Below are positions 13,853-22,263 of a DNA stretch of 24,279 bases, piece after piece (position 1 is the stretch's first letter; every line of letters starts with the position of its first letter). A model generated the notes under the pieces. The model was not told the origin of the DNA. It searched no databases and saw nothing but the letters and a program-made list of their open reading frames with translations. This DNA comes from a bacterium. GTDB lineage: Bacteria; Cyanobacteriota; Vampirovibrionia; Gastranaerophilales; Gastranaerophilaceae. The DNA is taken from contig JAGOIO010000002.1 of NCBI GenBank assembly GCA_017995595.1, positions 1 to 24,279 of the forward strand, written 5' to 3'. The position numbers and the translations under genes are program-made.

Positions 13853-16393
13853 ATGAAAAATTTTTTTAAAGAATACCATGAGCTTTTATACAAATGTAAT
13901 AAACCGTACCAATATGTAGGCGGGGAATTTTTGTCTGTCAATAAAGATTTTGACAGTGCAAAAGTGAGTATTTGTTTTGCTTTTCCTGATAAATATGAAA
14001 TTGGCATAAGCAATTTAGGTCAAAGAGTTTTGTATGGTGTTGTTAATGATTGTCCTGATTATATGGCGGACAGAGTTTATGCTCCTGATATTGATTTTAA
14101 AAAAGCTTTGGTTGAGAGCGGAAAAGAGTTTTATTCATTAGAGGCAAAGAGGTCGTTAAAAGATTTTGATTTGATAGGATTTTCTTTGCAATATGAACTT
14201 GCATATCCTACGACACTGGCTATGCTTGAAATGGCACATATTCCTCATAAAAATTCTGATAGAACTGACGAAGATATGCCGATAATTTTAGCCGGTGGAC
14301 CTTGTACTTATAATCCTTTACCAATGGTAGATTTTATAGACGGATTTATAATTGGTGATGGTGAAGATATTATGGTTGAAATTTGTGATAGTATAAAAAT
14401 TTCAAAAGAAAAAGGGTATTCACGTTTAAAAAAATTAGAGGAACTTTCTAAGATTGAAGGGCTTTTTATTCCTTCTATTCACCAAAATTCAGATGGAACG
14501 TATAAGAGTGTTAGAAAACGCATTGTTCAGATTGATTATGAGAATGCACGAAAGAGTTATCCTATTCCATTTTCAACGTCGGTGCATGATAGAGCGACTG
14601 TGGAGATTAGGCGTGGCTGTGGCAGAATGTGTAGATTTTGTCAACCCGGGCATGTTACGCTACCTGTCAGGGAACGTAGTGCTGAAGATATAATAAATAT
14701 TTCAAAAGAGCTTGTAAAAAATACAGGTTACAATGAGTATTCATTGTTGTCTTTGTCATCAAATGACTATGCAAATATAAAAGAAGTTATAAAAGAACTT
14801 GCTGTCGATTTTGACAAAAAGAGAGTTTCGGTTTCTCTTCCAAGTCAAAGAATAGATGGATTTAACTTGGAGCTTGCAAATTTAGTTCAAGAGGTTAGAA
14901 AATCCACAATGACATTAGCTCCAGAGGCAGGAAGTCAACGGCTTAGGGATACTATAAGAAAAAATATTACAGAAGAACAAATAATTGATGCTGTTAAAAC
15001 TCTATACGAGAACGGTTGGGAAAAGATAAAGTTTTACTTTATTATCGGACTTCCTACGGAAACGTATGAAGATATAGATGAAATGGTTGCATTGTTTGAA
15101 AAAATAAAATATGTAACCAGAGGGTTAAAACGAGAAAAGAATTTAAAGCATGGTTTAAATCTTACGTGTACACTTTCTATTTTTGTACCAAAACCTTTTA
15201 CGCCTTTTCAATGGTTTGGGCAAGTTAATTTGAATGAAGTTGCTCAAAGGATACATTATTTAAAAGAGAATACAAAACATATTAAGGGATTAAAGATAAA
15301 TTATCATGAAAGATATGTTTCTCAAATTGAAGCTGTATTAACTCGTGGAGATAAATCTTTATGTAAGTATATAGAAGCGTTATGGCAAAAAGGTTGCTAT
15401 CTTGATACATGGGACGAAAATTTTGACAAATATGTTTGGCTTGATACGTCAAAAGAACTTGAATTATCTTTGGAGCAAAATGCAGAGAGAGAGTTTTCTT
15501 TAGATGAAAATTTACCGTGGAATTTTATAGATACAGGGCTTGATAATGAGTGGTTAAAAGAGGAATATCGTGCTTCATTAAGAAGCGAAACTCATCAGGC
15601 ATGTCAGAATGGTTGTGTAAATTGTGGAGTTTGTAAGAACTTAAAGACTCATAAGGTTATGGCAAGTGAATATGTTTCTGAAATTGCAAAGAATGTTGTG
15701 AAAGATGAAATAAAAACTGAAATTGATACAACAAAATATGTAAAATATAGAGTAAAACTTACTAAAAAAGGTATCTTAAGATATTTTTCGCATCTTGATT
15801 GGCAAAATACATTTTTAAAAGCGATTGCACGTTCAGGTTTAAAAGTTGCTTTTTCACAAGGTTTTAACCCCTCAATGAAAGTTTCTTTAGGTATTGCTTT
15901 ACCGCTGTTTATGGAAAGTGAATGCGAGTTAGCTGATATTGAGCTTATTGAAGAAATAAATATTGAAGAATTAAAACTAAAGTTAGAGAAAATATTACCT
16001 GATGGGTGTGAAATAATAAGTATTGTAAAATTGGAAAAAAGTGCTGAAGCAATAGACCATATTGCACAATGGGCAGAATACAAAATTTCTGATTTTGAAA
16101 AAAATGTTCAAAATTTTGAATTTTTGAAGTATAATGCGAGTAGAGTTTTAGCTTCGGACGAAATTTTGATGCCGAAGAAAAACAAAAAAGGTTTAACAAC
16201 TGATATAAACATAAAATCTGCTATCAAATCATTTAGGTTTGAAGATGATAGTTTGTTTATTATTCTAAAAACAGGGCAAGGTAGCGATATTCCTTCAGTC
16301 AGAGCTGATAATTTAATGAAGCTTATTTCGGCAGAAGAAGTATTTGATATCAAAAGGCTAAAGTTTTATGATAAAGATTTTAATGAAATTTAA
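13853..16393 (+). CDS. B12-binding-like radical SAM protein fused to DUF2344 (TIGR03960-TIGR03936 type)
   Basis: 846 residues. Residues ~35-170 resemble the Rossmann-like B12-binding region preceding many radical SAM domains. The cluster motif is C256-GRM-C260-RF-C263 within EIRRGCGRMCRFCQPG, followed by the TIM-barrel (MTLAPEAGSQRLRDTIRKN, FYFIIGLPTETYEDI). A second cysteine group, C584, C588, C591, C594 (CX3CX2CX2C), could hold an auxiliary iron-sulfur cluster. From ~629 the DUF2344 domain begins (KYRVKLTKKGILRYFSHLD, FSQGFNPSMKVSLGIALPL). In many Clostridia and cyanobacteria this fused or paired protein precedes RNase E/G, as here. Its reaction is not established; the context suggests RNA- or ribosome-related modification. 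No strong ribosome binding site is seen; coupling with the upstream gene is possible. Confidence 0.92.
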   Translation: MKNFFKEYHELLYKCNKPYQYVGGEFLSVNKDFDSAKVSICFAFPDKYEIGISNLGQRVLYGVVNDCPDYMADRVYAPDIDFKKALVESGKEFYSLEAKRSLKDFDLIGFSLQYELAYPTTLAMLEMAHIPHKNSDRTDEDMPIILAGGPCTYNPLPMVDFIDGFIIGDGEDIMVEICDSIKISKEKGYSRLKKLEELSKIEGLFIPSIHQNSDGTYKSVRKRIVQIDYENARKSYPIPFSTSVHDRATVEIRRGCGRMCRFCQPGHVTLPVRERSAEDIINISKELVKNTGYNEYSLLSLSSNDYANIKEVIKELAVDFDKKRVSVSLPSQRIDGFNLELANLVQEVRKSTMTLAPEAGSQRLRDTIRKNITEEQIIDAVKTLYENGWEKIKFYFIIGLPTETYEDIDEMVALFEKIKYVTRGLKREKNLKHGLNLTCTLSIFVPKPFTPFQWFGQVNLNEVAQRIHYLKENTKHIKGLKINYHERYVSQIEAVLTRGDKSLCKYIEALWQKGCYLDTWDENFDKYVWLDTSKELELSLEQNAEREFSLDENLPWNFIDTGLDNEWLKEEYRASLRSETHQACQNGCVNCGVCKNLKTHKVMASEYVSEIAKNVVKDEIKTEIDTTKYVKYRVKLTKKGILRYFSHLDWQNTFLKAIARSGLKVAFSQGFNPSMKVSLGIALPLFMESECELADIELIEEINIEELKLKLEKILPDGCEIISIVKLEKSAEAIDHIAQWAEYKISDFEKNVQNFEFLKYNASRVLASDEILMPKKNKKGLTTDINIKSAIKSFRFEDDSLFIILKTGQGSDIPSVRADNLMKLISAEEVFDIKRLKFYDKDFNEI

Positions 16394-16469
16394 GCTTGTT
16401 CCTGAGTTAAAAAGGTATAGCATTTGTTAGTCAGACGAAAAGTCTATGACAGAAAGTTAAAGGATTTAT

Positions 16470-18437
16470 ATGGAAAACAAAGGAAAGAGAATTATTATCG
16501 CAGAGCGAGATAATATTGCTGCGATAATGGACGGTAAAAAAGTTTGTGAATTTTATGTCCACAAGGGCGAAGTTTTATTGGGTGATGTATATTTATCAAC
16601 AGTGGAAAATATTTTACCAAGTATTGATGCCGCTTTTGTTGATGTTGGTGTTGATAAGATGGGCTTTTTGCATGCTCAAGATGTTATGGGAAAAGGTGCT
16701 TTAAAAGACAAACTTACTCCAAAACAAAAACTTGTTGTTCAGGTTGTTAAAGAACCTACAGGACATAAGGGTCCGAGAGTTACTACTGAGGTTAGTTTGC
16801 CTGGTAGATTCTTAGTTTTAATTCCTCATGAAACAGGAATTAATGTAAGTAAAAAAATTACAGCTCAAAAAGAGAGAGCAAGATTAAAATCTGTTGTAAG
16901 TCTATTAAAGCCTGTTGGTGTTGGTATTATTGTTAGAACAGAAGCTGAAGGACAGTCAGAAGCTGATATTCAAGAAGATTTAGAAATTCTTTTGGAAAAA
17001 TGGAATAATATTGTAAATGCCGCAGATACAGTTACTGCTCCAAATCTTTTATACAGAGACCAAGATTTATTGTATAGAGTTATAAGAGAAGCTTGTACTG
17101 AGGACGTAACTGAAATAGTTGTTGATACAACTTTTGCACTTTCAAGAGTTCAACAGTTGCTTCAAAATTGGCACATGAATAAAAATATAGAAGTTAATGT
17201 TTATAAGGGCAATGAGCCGTTACTTGTTGCAACAGATATTCACAAAGAAATAAAATCTGCACTTCAAACAAAGGTATATTTGCCATCTGGTGGTTATTTG
17301 TATATCCAAACTACAGAAGCTCTTACCGTAGTTGATGTAAACAGTGGTAAATTTATAAGTTCAGCAACTCAAGATGAAACTATTTTGAAAACGAACAAAG
17401 AAGCTGTTCATGAAATAGCAAGACAATTACGTTTGAGAAATATTGGCGGAATGATAATTATTGACTTTATTGATATGACAACCAGAGTTGATAAGTTGGC
17501 ACTTTTGGAAGAATTTGAGTTGGCAATTGAAGAAGATAAATCAAAACCTCAAATTGGTCAAATCTCCGACTTAGGTTTGGTTGAGTTAACAAGACACAGA
17601 CAAGGTCAAAGTTTAGCTGAAATCTTTACAAAAACTTGTCCTCATTGTCAAGGTACAGGTTATATTGTTGAAGATTTTAATTTCGCAACTCCTACTGCTG
17701 AGGGTGAATACAGAGCTAAGGCTGCAAAGATGAAAATGCCTTTGAGCAATTTTAAGAAAAATAATAATAACCATAACAACAATAATAATAACAAACGTAA
17801 TTTTAATAATAGAAATAACAACAATAACAATAACAATTTTAATAACAATAATCAGCAAGAGTCTGCTCCTCAAGAACAAACACAACCGCAAAATCATGAG
17901 TTGAAGAATGAGCCAGTTTCTACTGCTCAACCTCAAAATGAGGTTAAACCAACAGAAATTCAGGAAATTCAAACTTCTCAAGTTGAAAATGCACAAGTTG
18001 TAACTCCTCAAAATCAAGAGTCTGAGGAACTTCAACAAAATAAACGTAAAGGTGGAAACAGAAGAAATAATAGGTTTAATAAAAACAGAAAAACTGAAAA
18101 GTCAGAAGAGGTAGAAAATCAAATTGAACCTGTACAAAAAGAACTACCTTTAGCTGTTGAAGAAAAATCTACAGAGATTGTTGAAGTAAAGCAAGATTCT
18201 GAAACAAAAAATTCAAAAAAAGTTACAGAAGAACCTGTACAAACAGAAGTAAAATCAGAAGAAAAAACTAATAGTGTAGTTGAAGCTAAAGCCGAAGCTG
18301 AGACTGAAGATGAAAAACCTGTAAAAAGAAGAAGACCAAACAGAAATTCATCAAGAAAAACAAAGAAAACTTCAAAAACGACCAAAAATGATGAGGTAAG
18401 TACAGAAAATGAAGCTGAAAAAACTACTGAAGAATAG
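16470..18437 (+). CDS. rne: Ribonuclease E/G family endoribonuclease with Asn-rich C-terminal tail
   Basis: 655 residues. The catalytic core (~1-410) contains an S1 RNA-binding domain (~35-115, LPSIDAAFVDVGVDKMGFLH), a 5'-sensor region, and the DNase I-like active site with D289 (VVDVNSGKF) and D332 (IIDFIDM), the two magnesium-binding aspartates. C390-PH-C393 is the zinc-link that joins two subunits. Known homologues cleave AU-rich single-stranded RNA in mRNA decay and rRNA/tRNA maturation. Residues 431-462 are almost all asparagine with a few Arg/Lys/Phe, followed by a disordered acidic/basic tail rich in Gln, Glu and Lys ending in arginine-rich KRRRPNRNSSRK, an arrangement similar to the degradosome-scaffold tail of RNase E. 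AAAGGA precedes the ATG. The shorter name rng would also be defensible. Confidence 0.93.
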   Translation: MENKGKRIIIAERDNIAAIMDGKKVCEFYVHKGEVLLGDVYLSTVENILPSIDAAFVDVGVDKMGFLHAQDVMGKGALKDKLTPKQKLVVQVVKEPTGHKGPRVTTEVSLPGRFLVLIPHETGINVSKKITAQKERARLKSVVSLLKPVGVGIIVRTEAEGQSEADIQEDLEILLEKWNNIVNAADTVTAPNLLYRDQDLLYRVIREACTEDVTEIVVDTTFALSRVQQLLQNWHMNKNIEVNVYKGNEPLLVATDIHKEIKSALQTKVYLPSGGYLYIQTTEALTVVDVNSGKFISSATQDETILKTNKEAVHEIARQLRLRNIGGMIIIDFIDMTTRVDKLALLEEFELAIEEDKSKPQIGQISDLGLVELTRHRQGQSLAEIFTKTCPHCQGTGYIVEDFNFATPTAEGEYRAKAAKMKMPLSNFKKNNNNHNNNNNNKRNFNNRNNNNNNNNFNNNNQQESAPQEQTQPQNHELKNEPVSTAQPQNEVKPTEIQEIQTSQVENAQVVTPQNQESEELQQNKRKGGNRRNNRFNKNRKTEKSEEVENQIEPVQKELPLAVEEKSTEIVEVKQDSETKNSKKVTEEPVQTEVKSEEKTNSVVEAKAEAETEDEKPVKRRRPNRNSSRKTKKTSKTTKNDEVSTENEAEKTTEE

Positions 18438-18864
18438 TTTAGTTTTAATATTTGCAATGAGTATGATGTCTTTAGGGACATCATACTTTTGTGCTGAATA
18501 TTCTTATAATAAGGCATATTCAGTTCAAGCAACAGTTAACCAAAAAAATAATACAAGCACAAAAGCTGTACAAAAGACAAAAAACTCAACTGATGATGAG
18601 GAGTCTATTCCAGAAAAGAATGTAAAAGAAATTGAGCATTTTGAACATAAACAAAATGGTTTATTAAAGTTTGCTATAGCAATGTTATGGGTATTTTTAT
18701 CTGCTGGTGTTATCTTTGTTCTTTTGAAATTGTATCAGAAATTTTTTATGAAAAGAAAAAATAAAATGATTGAGCCTGATACTTTTGGACAGGCAAATTC
18801 ACTTGATTCTCCAAAGACTATGAAAGAGGCATTAAATTTATTTTTAGAGAAAACTGACGATTAA
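18409..18864 (+). CDS. Small membrane protein of unknown function
   Basis: 151 residues; its ATG lies 29 bases inside the end of the RNase gene. A basic, hydrophobic N-terminus (MKLKKLLKNSLVLIFAMSMM) reads as a signal peptide or signal anchor ending near residue 25-29. A polar Asn/Thr/Lys/Glu linker follows, then one transmembrane helix (~86-107, FAIAMLWVFLSAGVIFVLLK) and a basic cytoplasmic tail. GAGG lies about 13 bases before the ATG, a long spacing, so coupling to RNase translation is likely. No family is recognised. The overlap suggests one transcript with the RNase gene; whether the protein helps place the degradosome at the membrane is only speculation. Confidence 0.72.
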   Translation: MKLKKLLKNSLVLIFAMSMMSLGTSYFCAEYSYNKAYSVQATVNQKNNTSTKAVQKTKNSTDDEESIPEKNVKEIEHFEHKQNGLLKFAIAMLWVFLSAGVIFVLLKLYQKFFMKRKNKMIEPDTFGQANSLDSPKTMKEALNLFLEKTDD

Positions 18865-18958
18865 TTCTAATTATATTAATATTGTGTAATAAACTAGCAA
18901 AAAATATTTTGTCATGTTTTAATTGGAAAGTCGCTTTCAGGAACATATTGGAGTTTAT

Positions 18959-20584
18959 ATGAGAATTTCTTCGTTACAAAATCAAAATAGCCGTAATCAA
19001 AATTTTAATGGTTTTATTGCAGGTAAAAAAGCAGGTAATTTTGTTTTAAAAAAATCAGAGAAGCCAATTTTTGATACATTGTCTTTTCTTACTGCAACAA
19101 CAAGTATGTTGGGTTTTGCAGTTGGTGGTAGCGGACTTACTAGCGATTGGATAAATGATTTATCAACTAAGAAAAATATTAAAAATAATGATATTTCAAA
19201 AGATACCAAAAAGTCTCCATTTGATTCTATTGCGACAAGACCAATTCAAAAGAAAGATGATGGCGGAGCAAAAACTATTGTTCCCGGAACTGCGTTTTCA
19301 AAAATAGGTTTGAAATTTGCAAAAGTTGGTATTGCTTTTTCCGGTATAGCTGGAATCTTTAACGGTATTTCAATGGGATTACCTTTGATGTCTTTGGGTG
19401 AAACCTTAAATCTTTGTTCTTCTCCAATTATTGAAACTCCGTTAGGTACAGGTTTGTTTGGTATTGCATTATCTTTTGTATTTTCAGGTAGAGCTTTAGA
19501 AAAAGATCCAATGTTAAAGATGGATTCAAATACGTTGCATAACAAAAAAGGTCTTGTTGCAAAAGCAGGTTATGTAGTTGATAATATGCTTGGTTGTGCA
19601 AAATCTGTATTATCAACAGGCAAACAGTTTGCTGTTAAAACTACAAAACTGTTTAATTCAGATAAGGCAAAGAGATTAGAAGGTTTGAATTTCTACAGAG
19701 ATAATGTTTTTACATTCAAACCAAAAAAAATTGTTGTTCAAGAATTTTTAAATCATGAAGGAAAGGTCGTTTTGAAAACTACCTTCCAAAATAACCCGTA
19801 TTTAATGCATGCTGCAAGTATTGTTCTTGCAACAGGTGGTACAACCCTTGCAATAAGTAGCTTAATAAACAAGAAAAAAGGACAAAAAGTCGGATTAAAA
19901 ACTTATGAAACAGGTGGTAGTTTAGACAATTTGAGTTTATCAAGAACAGGTGTTGAAAAATTTATTACTGCAAGAACTCTTCCAGAGAAAGTTTCAGGAG
20001 CTTTGCAAAGTTTATGTGGTGTAACTATTTGTTCAGGTCAACCTGGTGTTGATGAAAAGTGGGGACGAGGCATTCAATGGGTAGGTACTGCATTATTATT
20101 TGCGGTGTTTGCGGTTGAGAGATTCCCTAAAGCTTTCAAATTAGTTAAAGAAAAAGCGTTGCCAGAATCTTTAATTCGTCAATGGGAAGTTGATTTGACT
20201 AAATTGTATTCAAGAGATGAATTGAAGCAGACTGTTAAAGTTGGTGATAAAGAGACTTCAAGATTGAATACTATAATTAAAGATATAGTTGATGGTAATG
20301 AGATAACCGATGAAAGATTAAATAAAGTTGTTTCTTCAATACGAAATGTTGTTGGTGATGGCAAAAACGGTTTTGACTCAAAGACAAATGATATTAAGTT
20401 GAAATTGATAGAGGAAATGAAGAAAAACAATTCAAATCTTACTGATGAAAATATTGCAGAATTTTTCAAGTATGATGGAAAAGAATTCGCACCTGATGCG
20501 TTGAAATCTAAAGCTGAAGAGATTGTAAATGACTTAAAAACACAAGTTGCAAAAGAATTTGCAACAGATGCACAGAAAGCTTAA
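18959..20584 (+). CDS. Multi-pass membrane protein of unknown function with N-terminal NQNFNGF motif
   Basis: 541 residues from the ATG at 18959, which has TTGGAG five bases upstream; the frame is open back to a TTG at 18923 without a better site. It begins MRISSLQNQNSRNQNFNGF, a short Asn/Gln-rich leader with an aromatic-glycine motif resembling the N-terminal motif of many orphan proteins in Gastranaerophilales (recollection, not checked). Hydrophobic segments are visible at about 40-57, 118-142, 161-176, 281-302 and 374-387, many glycine- and serine-rich. The last ~130 residues are charged and helical. The product has no recognisable enzyme motif. Its position between a membrane orphan and a prepilin gives no clear functional hint. 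Confidence 0.72.
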   Translation: MRISSLQNQNSRNQNFNGFIAGKKAGNFVLKKSEKPIFDTLSFLTATTSMLGFAVGGSGLTSDWINDLSTKKNIKNNDISKDTKKSPFDSIATRPIQKKDDGGAKTIVPGTAFSKIGLKFAKVGIAFSGIAGIFNGISMGLPLMSLGETLNLCSSPIIETPLGTGLFGIALSFVFSGRALEKDPMLKMDSNTLHNKKGLVAKAGYVVDNMLGCAKSVLSTGKQFAVKTTKLFNSDKAKRLEGLNFYRDNVFTFKPKKIVVQEFLNHEGKVVLKTTFQNNPYLMHAASIVLATGGTTLAISSLINKKKGQKVGLKTYETGGSLDNLSLSRTGVEKFITARTLPEKVSGALQSLCGVTICSGQPGVDEKWGRGIQWVGTALLFAVFAVERFPKAFKLVKEKALPESLIRQWEVDLTKLYSRDELKQTVKVGDKETSRLNTIIKDIVDGNEITDERLNKVVSSIRNVVGDGKNGFDSKTNDIKLKLIEEMKKNNSNLTDENIAEFFKYDGKEFAPDALKSKAEEIVNDLKTQVAKEFATDAQKA

Positions 20585-20604
20585 AGCCTGTATTTTTTAA
20601 TGTG

Positions 20605-20633
20605 TTGAAAACTCTTTTAAAAGGTTGTATAAT
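20605..20633 (+). promoter_or_regulatory. Sigma-70 promoter of the interrupted prepilin gene
   Basis: TTGAAA (20605-20610), a 17-base spacer and TATAAT (20628-20633). The predicted start near 20640 falls inside a palindrome, TATATGT (20633-20639) with ACATATA (20646-20652), which could be an operator or a short leader hairpin. Confidence 0.75.
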
Positions 20634-20668
20634 ATATGTATTATAACATATAAAAGGAATAACAATAC

Positions 20669-21452
20669 ATGCTGAAAAACATTATTATTACTGCATTGTA
20701 CCCATGGGGGGGGGGCAAAACCCTCTAAGAACAAGCCTTTTTGTTGTTCCATAGCTTTTACTTTGGCAGAGGTTTTGATTACTCTTGGAATTATCGGTAT
20801 AGTTGCTGCGATGACTATTCCAACGCTTATTGCAAATTATAAAAAACATGTTACTGTTACTCAATTAAAGGAAAATTATTCATTAATAAATAATGCATTA
20901 GAAGAAGCTGCTTCTGATAATGGTGGTGGTTCTATTGGAGACTTATTTGGTAAATATGAGGATAAGAGTATTTCGGCATTTACAGTTGAAACAGATTTTG
21001 TAAATAAATATGTTAAACCTTATGTCAACATTGTGAAGGATTATGGTGCAGGTACTTCGAGCTTAAACTTAAAAAATGGTTATCATATGTATGCACAAGA
21101 TGGTAGCAATAAGGATTATGATGTAATGATGAGTTATGGGCTTGGTTTAAGTAATGGTGCATATTGGATGTTTATAGTTAATAATGATGGAAAAGCTTGG
21201 AATGGAATGATAATTTATGTTGACATAAATGGCTTTAAAGGTCCAAATACCTTTGGGAAAGATATTTTTTGGCTGTGTGTTGCTCCTGATACAACAAAAG
21301 TTATAACTTTTCTAAGTGATTATAGATTTCCTCGAACTGAATTGTTGAATCCTTCAAATCCTTGGGCTTGCTCTAAAAAATCTATAGGAGATGCTTGTGC
21401 AGCTTTAATTCAGCAGGATGGTTGGGAAATCAAAGATGATTATCCTTGGTAG
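20669..21452 (+). CDS. Type IV prepilin-like protein, out of frame by one base at a ten-G tract
   Basis: The ATG at 20669 has an AAAAGGA site and a good promoter upstream, but its frame runs into a stop (TAA, 20726-20728) just past the G-tract (20706-20715). The pilin frame, open from 20676 to the stop at 21452, has no ATG before the signature AFTLAEVLITLGIIGIV. With nine G instead of ten, the ATG reads straight into it, giving a 260-residue prepilin: a ~30-residue leader (…KPFCCSIA) cleaved before FTLAE, with glutamate at mature position 5, a hydrophobic helix to IPTLIANYKK, and a globular domain with DINGFKGPNTFGKDIF and C-terminal cysteines. The gene is either phase-variable and OFF in this copy, or affected by a homopolymer read error. 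A TTG at 20763 would give a product lacking the leader and is unlikely to function. Confidence 0.78.
20706..20715. repeat. Homopolymeric G10 tract
   Basis: Ten consecutive G in an AT-rich window, placed about 37 bases after the ATG of the prepilin gene and before its signature. Tracts of this length are known slippage sites in phase-variable surface genes of other bacteria. Confidence 0.95.
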
Positions 21453-21463
21453 TTTTTGAAAAT

Positions 21464-22261
21464 TTATTCGGCTTGATAAGCCCAAGCTGAGTGGTTATGA
21501 ATGCTTTCAAAAGATTCACATTCGACTTCAAAAGATTTTACAGCTTTATTTTCTCTCAATTTTATTACTACATCTCGCAAAACATCTTCAACAAATTTTG
21601 GATTTTCATAAGCATGTTCTGTTACATATTTTTCATCAGACCTTTTTAGTAGTGAATATATAGGTGATGAGGCACAACCTTCAACCATTTTTACTAAATC
21701 TTCTATCCAAATTTGGTGCTTTTCGTCATAAGAAAGTTTTACACTAACTACCGCTCTCTGATTGTGAGCTCCGTATTCTGAGATTTCCTTTGAACAAGGA
21801 CAAAGAGTTGTAAGCGGAATCTTTACGCCAAGGAAAAACTCATAATTTTCTATATCTCCGTTTTTATCCATTATTCCTTCAAAAGAGCATTCATAACTCA
21901 TTGGAAAAGCTTTTTTTGTAACAGGAGATTTTTTGTCTATAAAGTAATTAAAATCAAACTCAACTTCGGCACTCTGTGCGTGAAGTTTTTTTATAATTGC
22001 ATTTAGGCAACCCTTTATATCAATTCCCAACATATTTTCATGTTGCCACTCACTCAAAACTTCAATAAATCTTGACATGTGAGTTCCCTTGTAATGCTTG
22101 GGTAAAGATACATTCATTCTGGCTTTTGCATAGACTGTTTGATTGGAATTATTTTTTCTTTGAACAATAAGAGGAACTTCAACGTTTTTTACGCCTACTT
22201 TTTGTATATCTACTCCCCTTAAATCTTTTTCGTTTTGAACATCTTTTAAGTTGTTTTCCAT
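21464..22261 (-). CDS. folE2: GTP cyclohydrolase FolE2 (type IB)
   Basis: 265 residues. Converts GTP to 7,8-dihydroneopterin triphosphate, the first step to tetrahydrofolate and queuosine-type deazapurines. FolE2 signatures are present: YKGTHMSRF (57-65), then the metal-site region TTLCPCSKEISEYGAHNQRA (151-170) with C154 and H166, followed by VVSVKLSY. A terminal FEVECESFESIHNHSAWA block matches the family C-terminus. FolE2 replaces zinc-dependent FolE and can use other metals; no zur-type or other operator is visible upstream. It begins two bases after the stop of the repeat protein gene and is convergent with the prepilin gene, with only 11 bases between them. Confidence 0.95.
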   Translation of the reverse strand: MENNLKDVQNEKDLRGVDIQKVGVKNVEVPLIVQRKNNSNQTVYAKARMNVSLPKHYKGTHMSRFIEVLSEWQHENMLGIDIKGCLNAIIKKLHAQSAEVEFDFNYFIDKKSPVTKKAFPMSYECSFEGIMDKNGDIENYEFFLGVKIPLTTLCPCSKEISEYGAHNQRAVVSVKLSYDEKHQIWIEDLVKMVEGCASSPIYSLLKRSDEKYVTEHAYENPKFVEDVLRDVVIKLRENKAVKSFEVECESFESIHNHSAWAYQAE

Positions 22262-22263
22262 AA

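Noticed and set aside
15649..16353. Three minus-strand ORFs opposite the DUF2344 domain
   Set aside because: Serine/isoleucine-rich translations are the expected antisense of Lys/Glu/Asn-rich coding sequence.
17760..17855. Microsatellite (AAT)n as a replication-slippage switch in the RNase gene
   Set aside because: Codons are mixed AAT/AAC with interruptions and any triplet slippage would stay in frame, so no ON/OFF effect is expected.
17613..18038. Leucine-rich minus-strand ORFs opposite the RNase tail
   Set aside because: They arise from the reverse of the Asn-codon run and mimic membrane segments by chance.
21464..21484. Hairpin GGCTT/AAGCC at the end of folE2 as a terminator
   Set aside because: The stem is only five base pairs, overlaps the last codons, and is not followed by a clear U-run.
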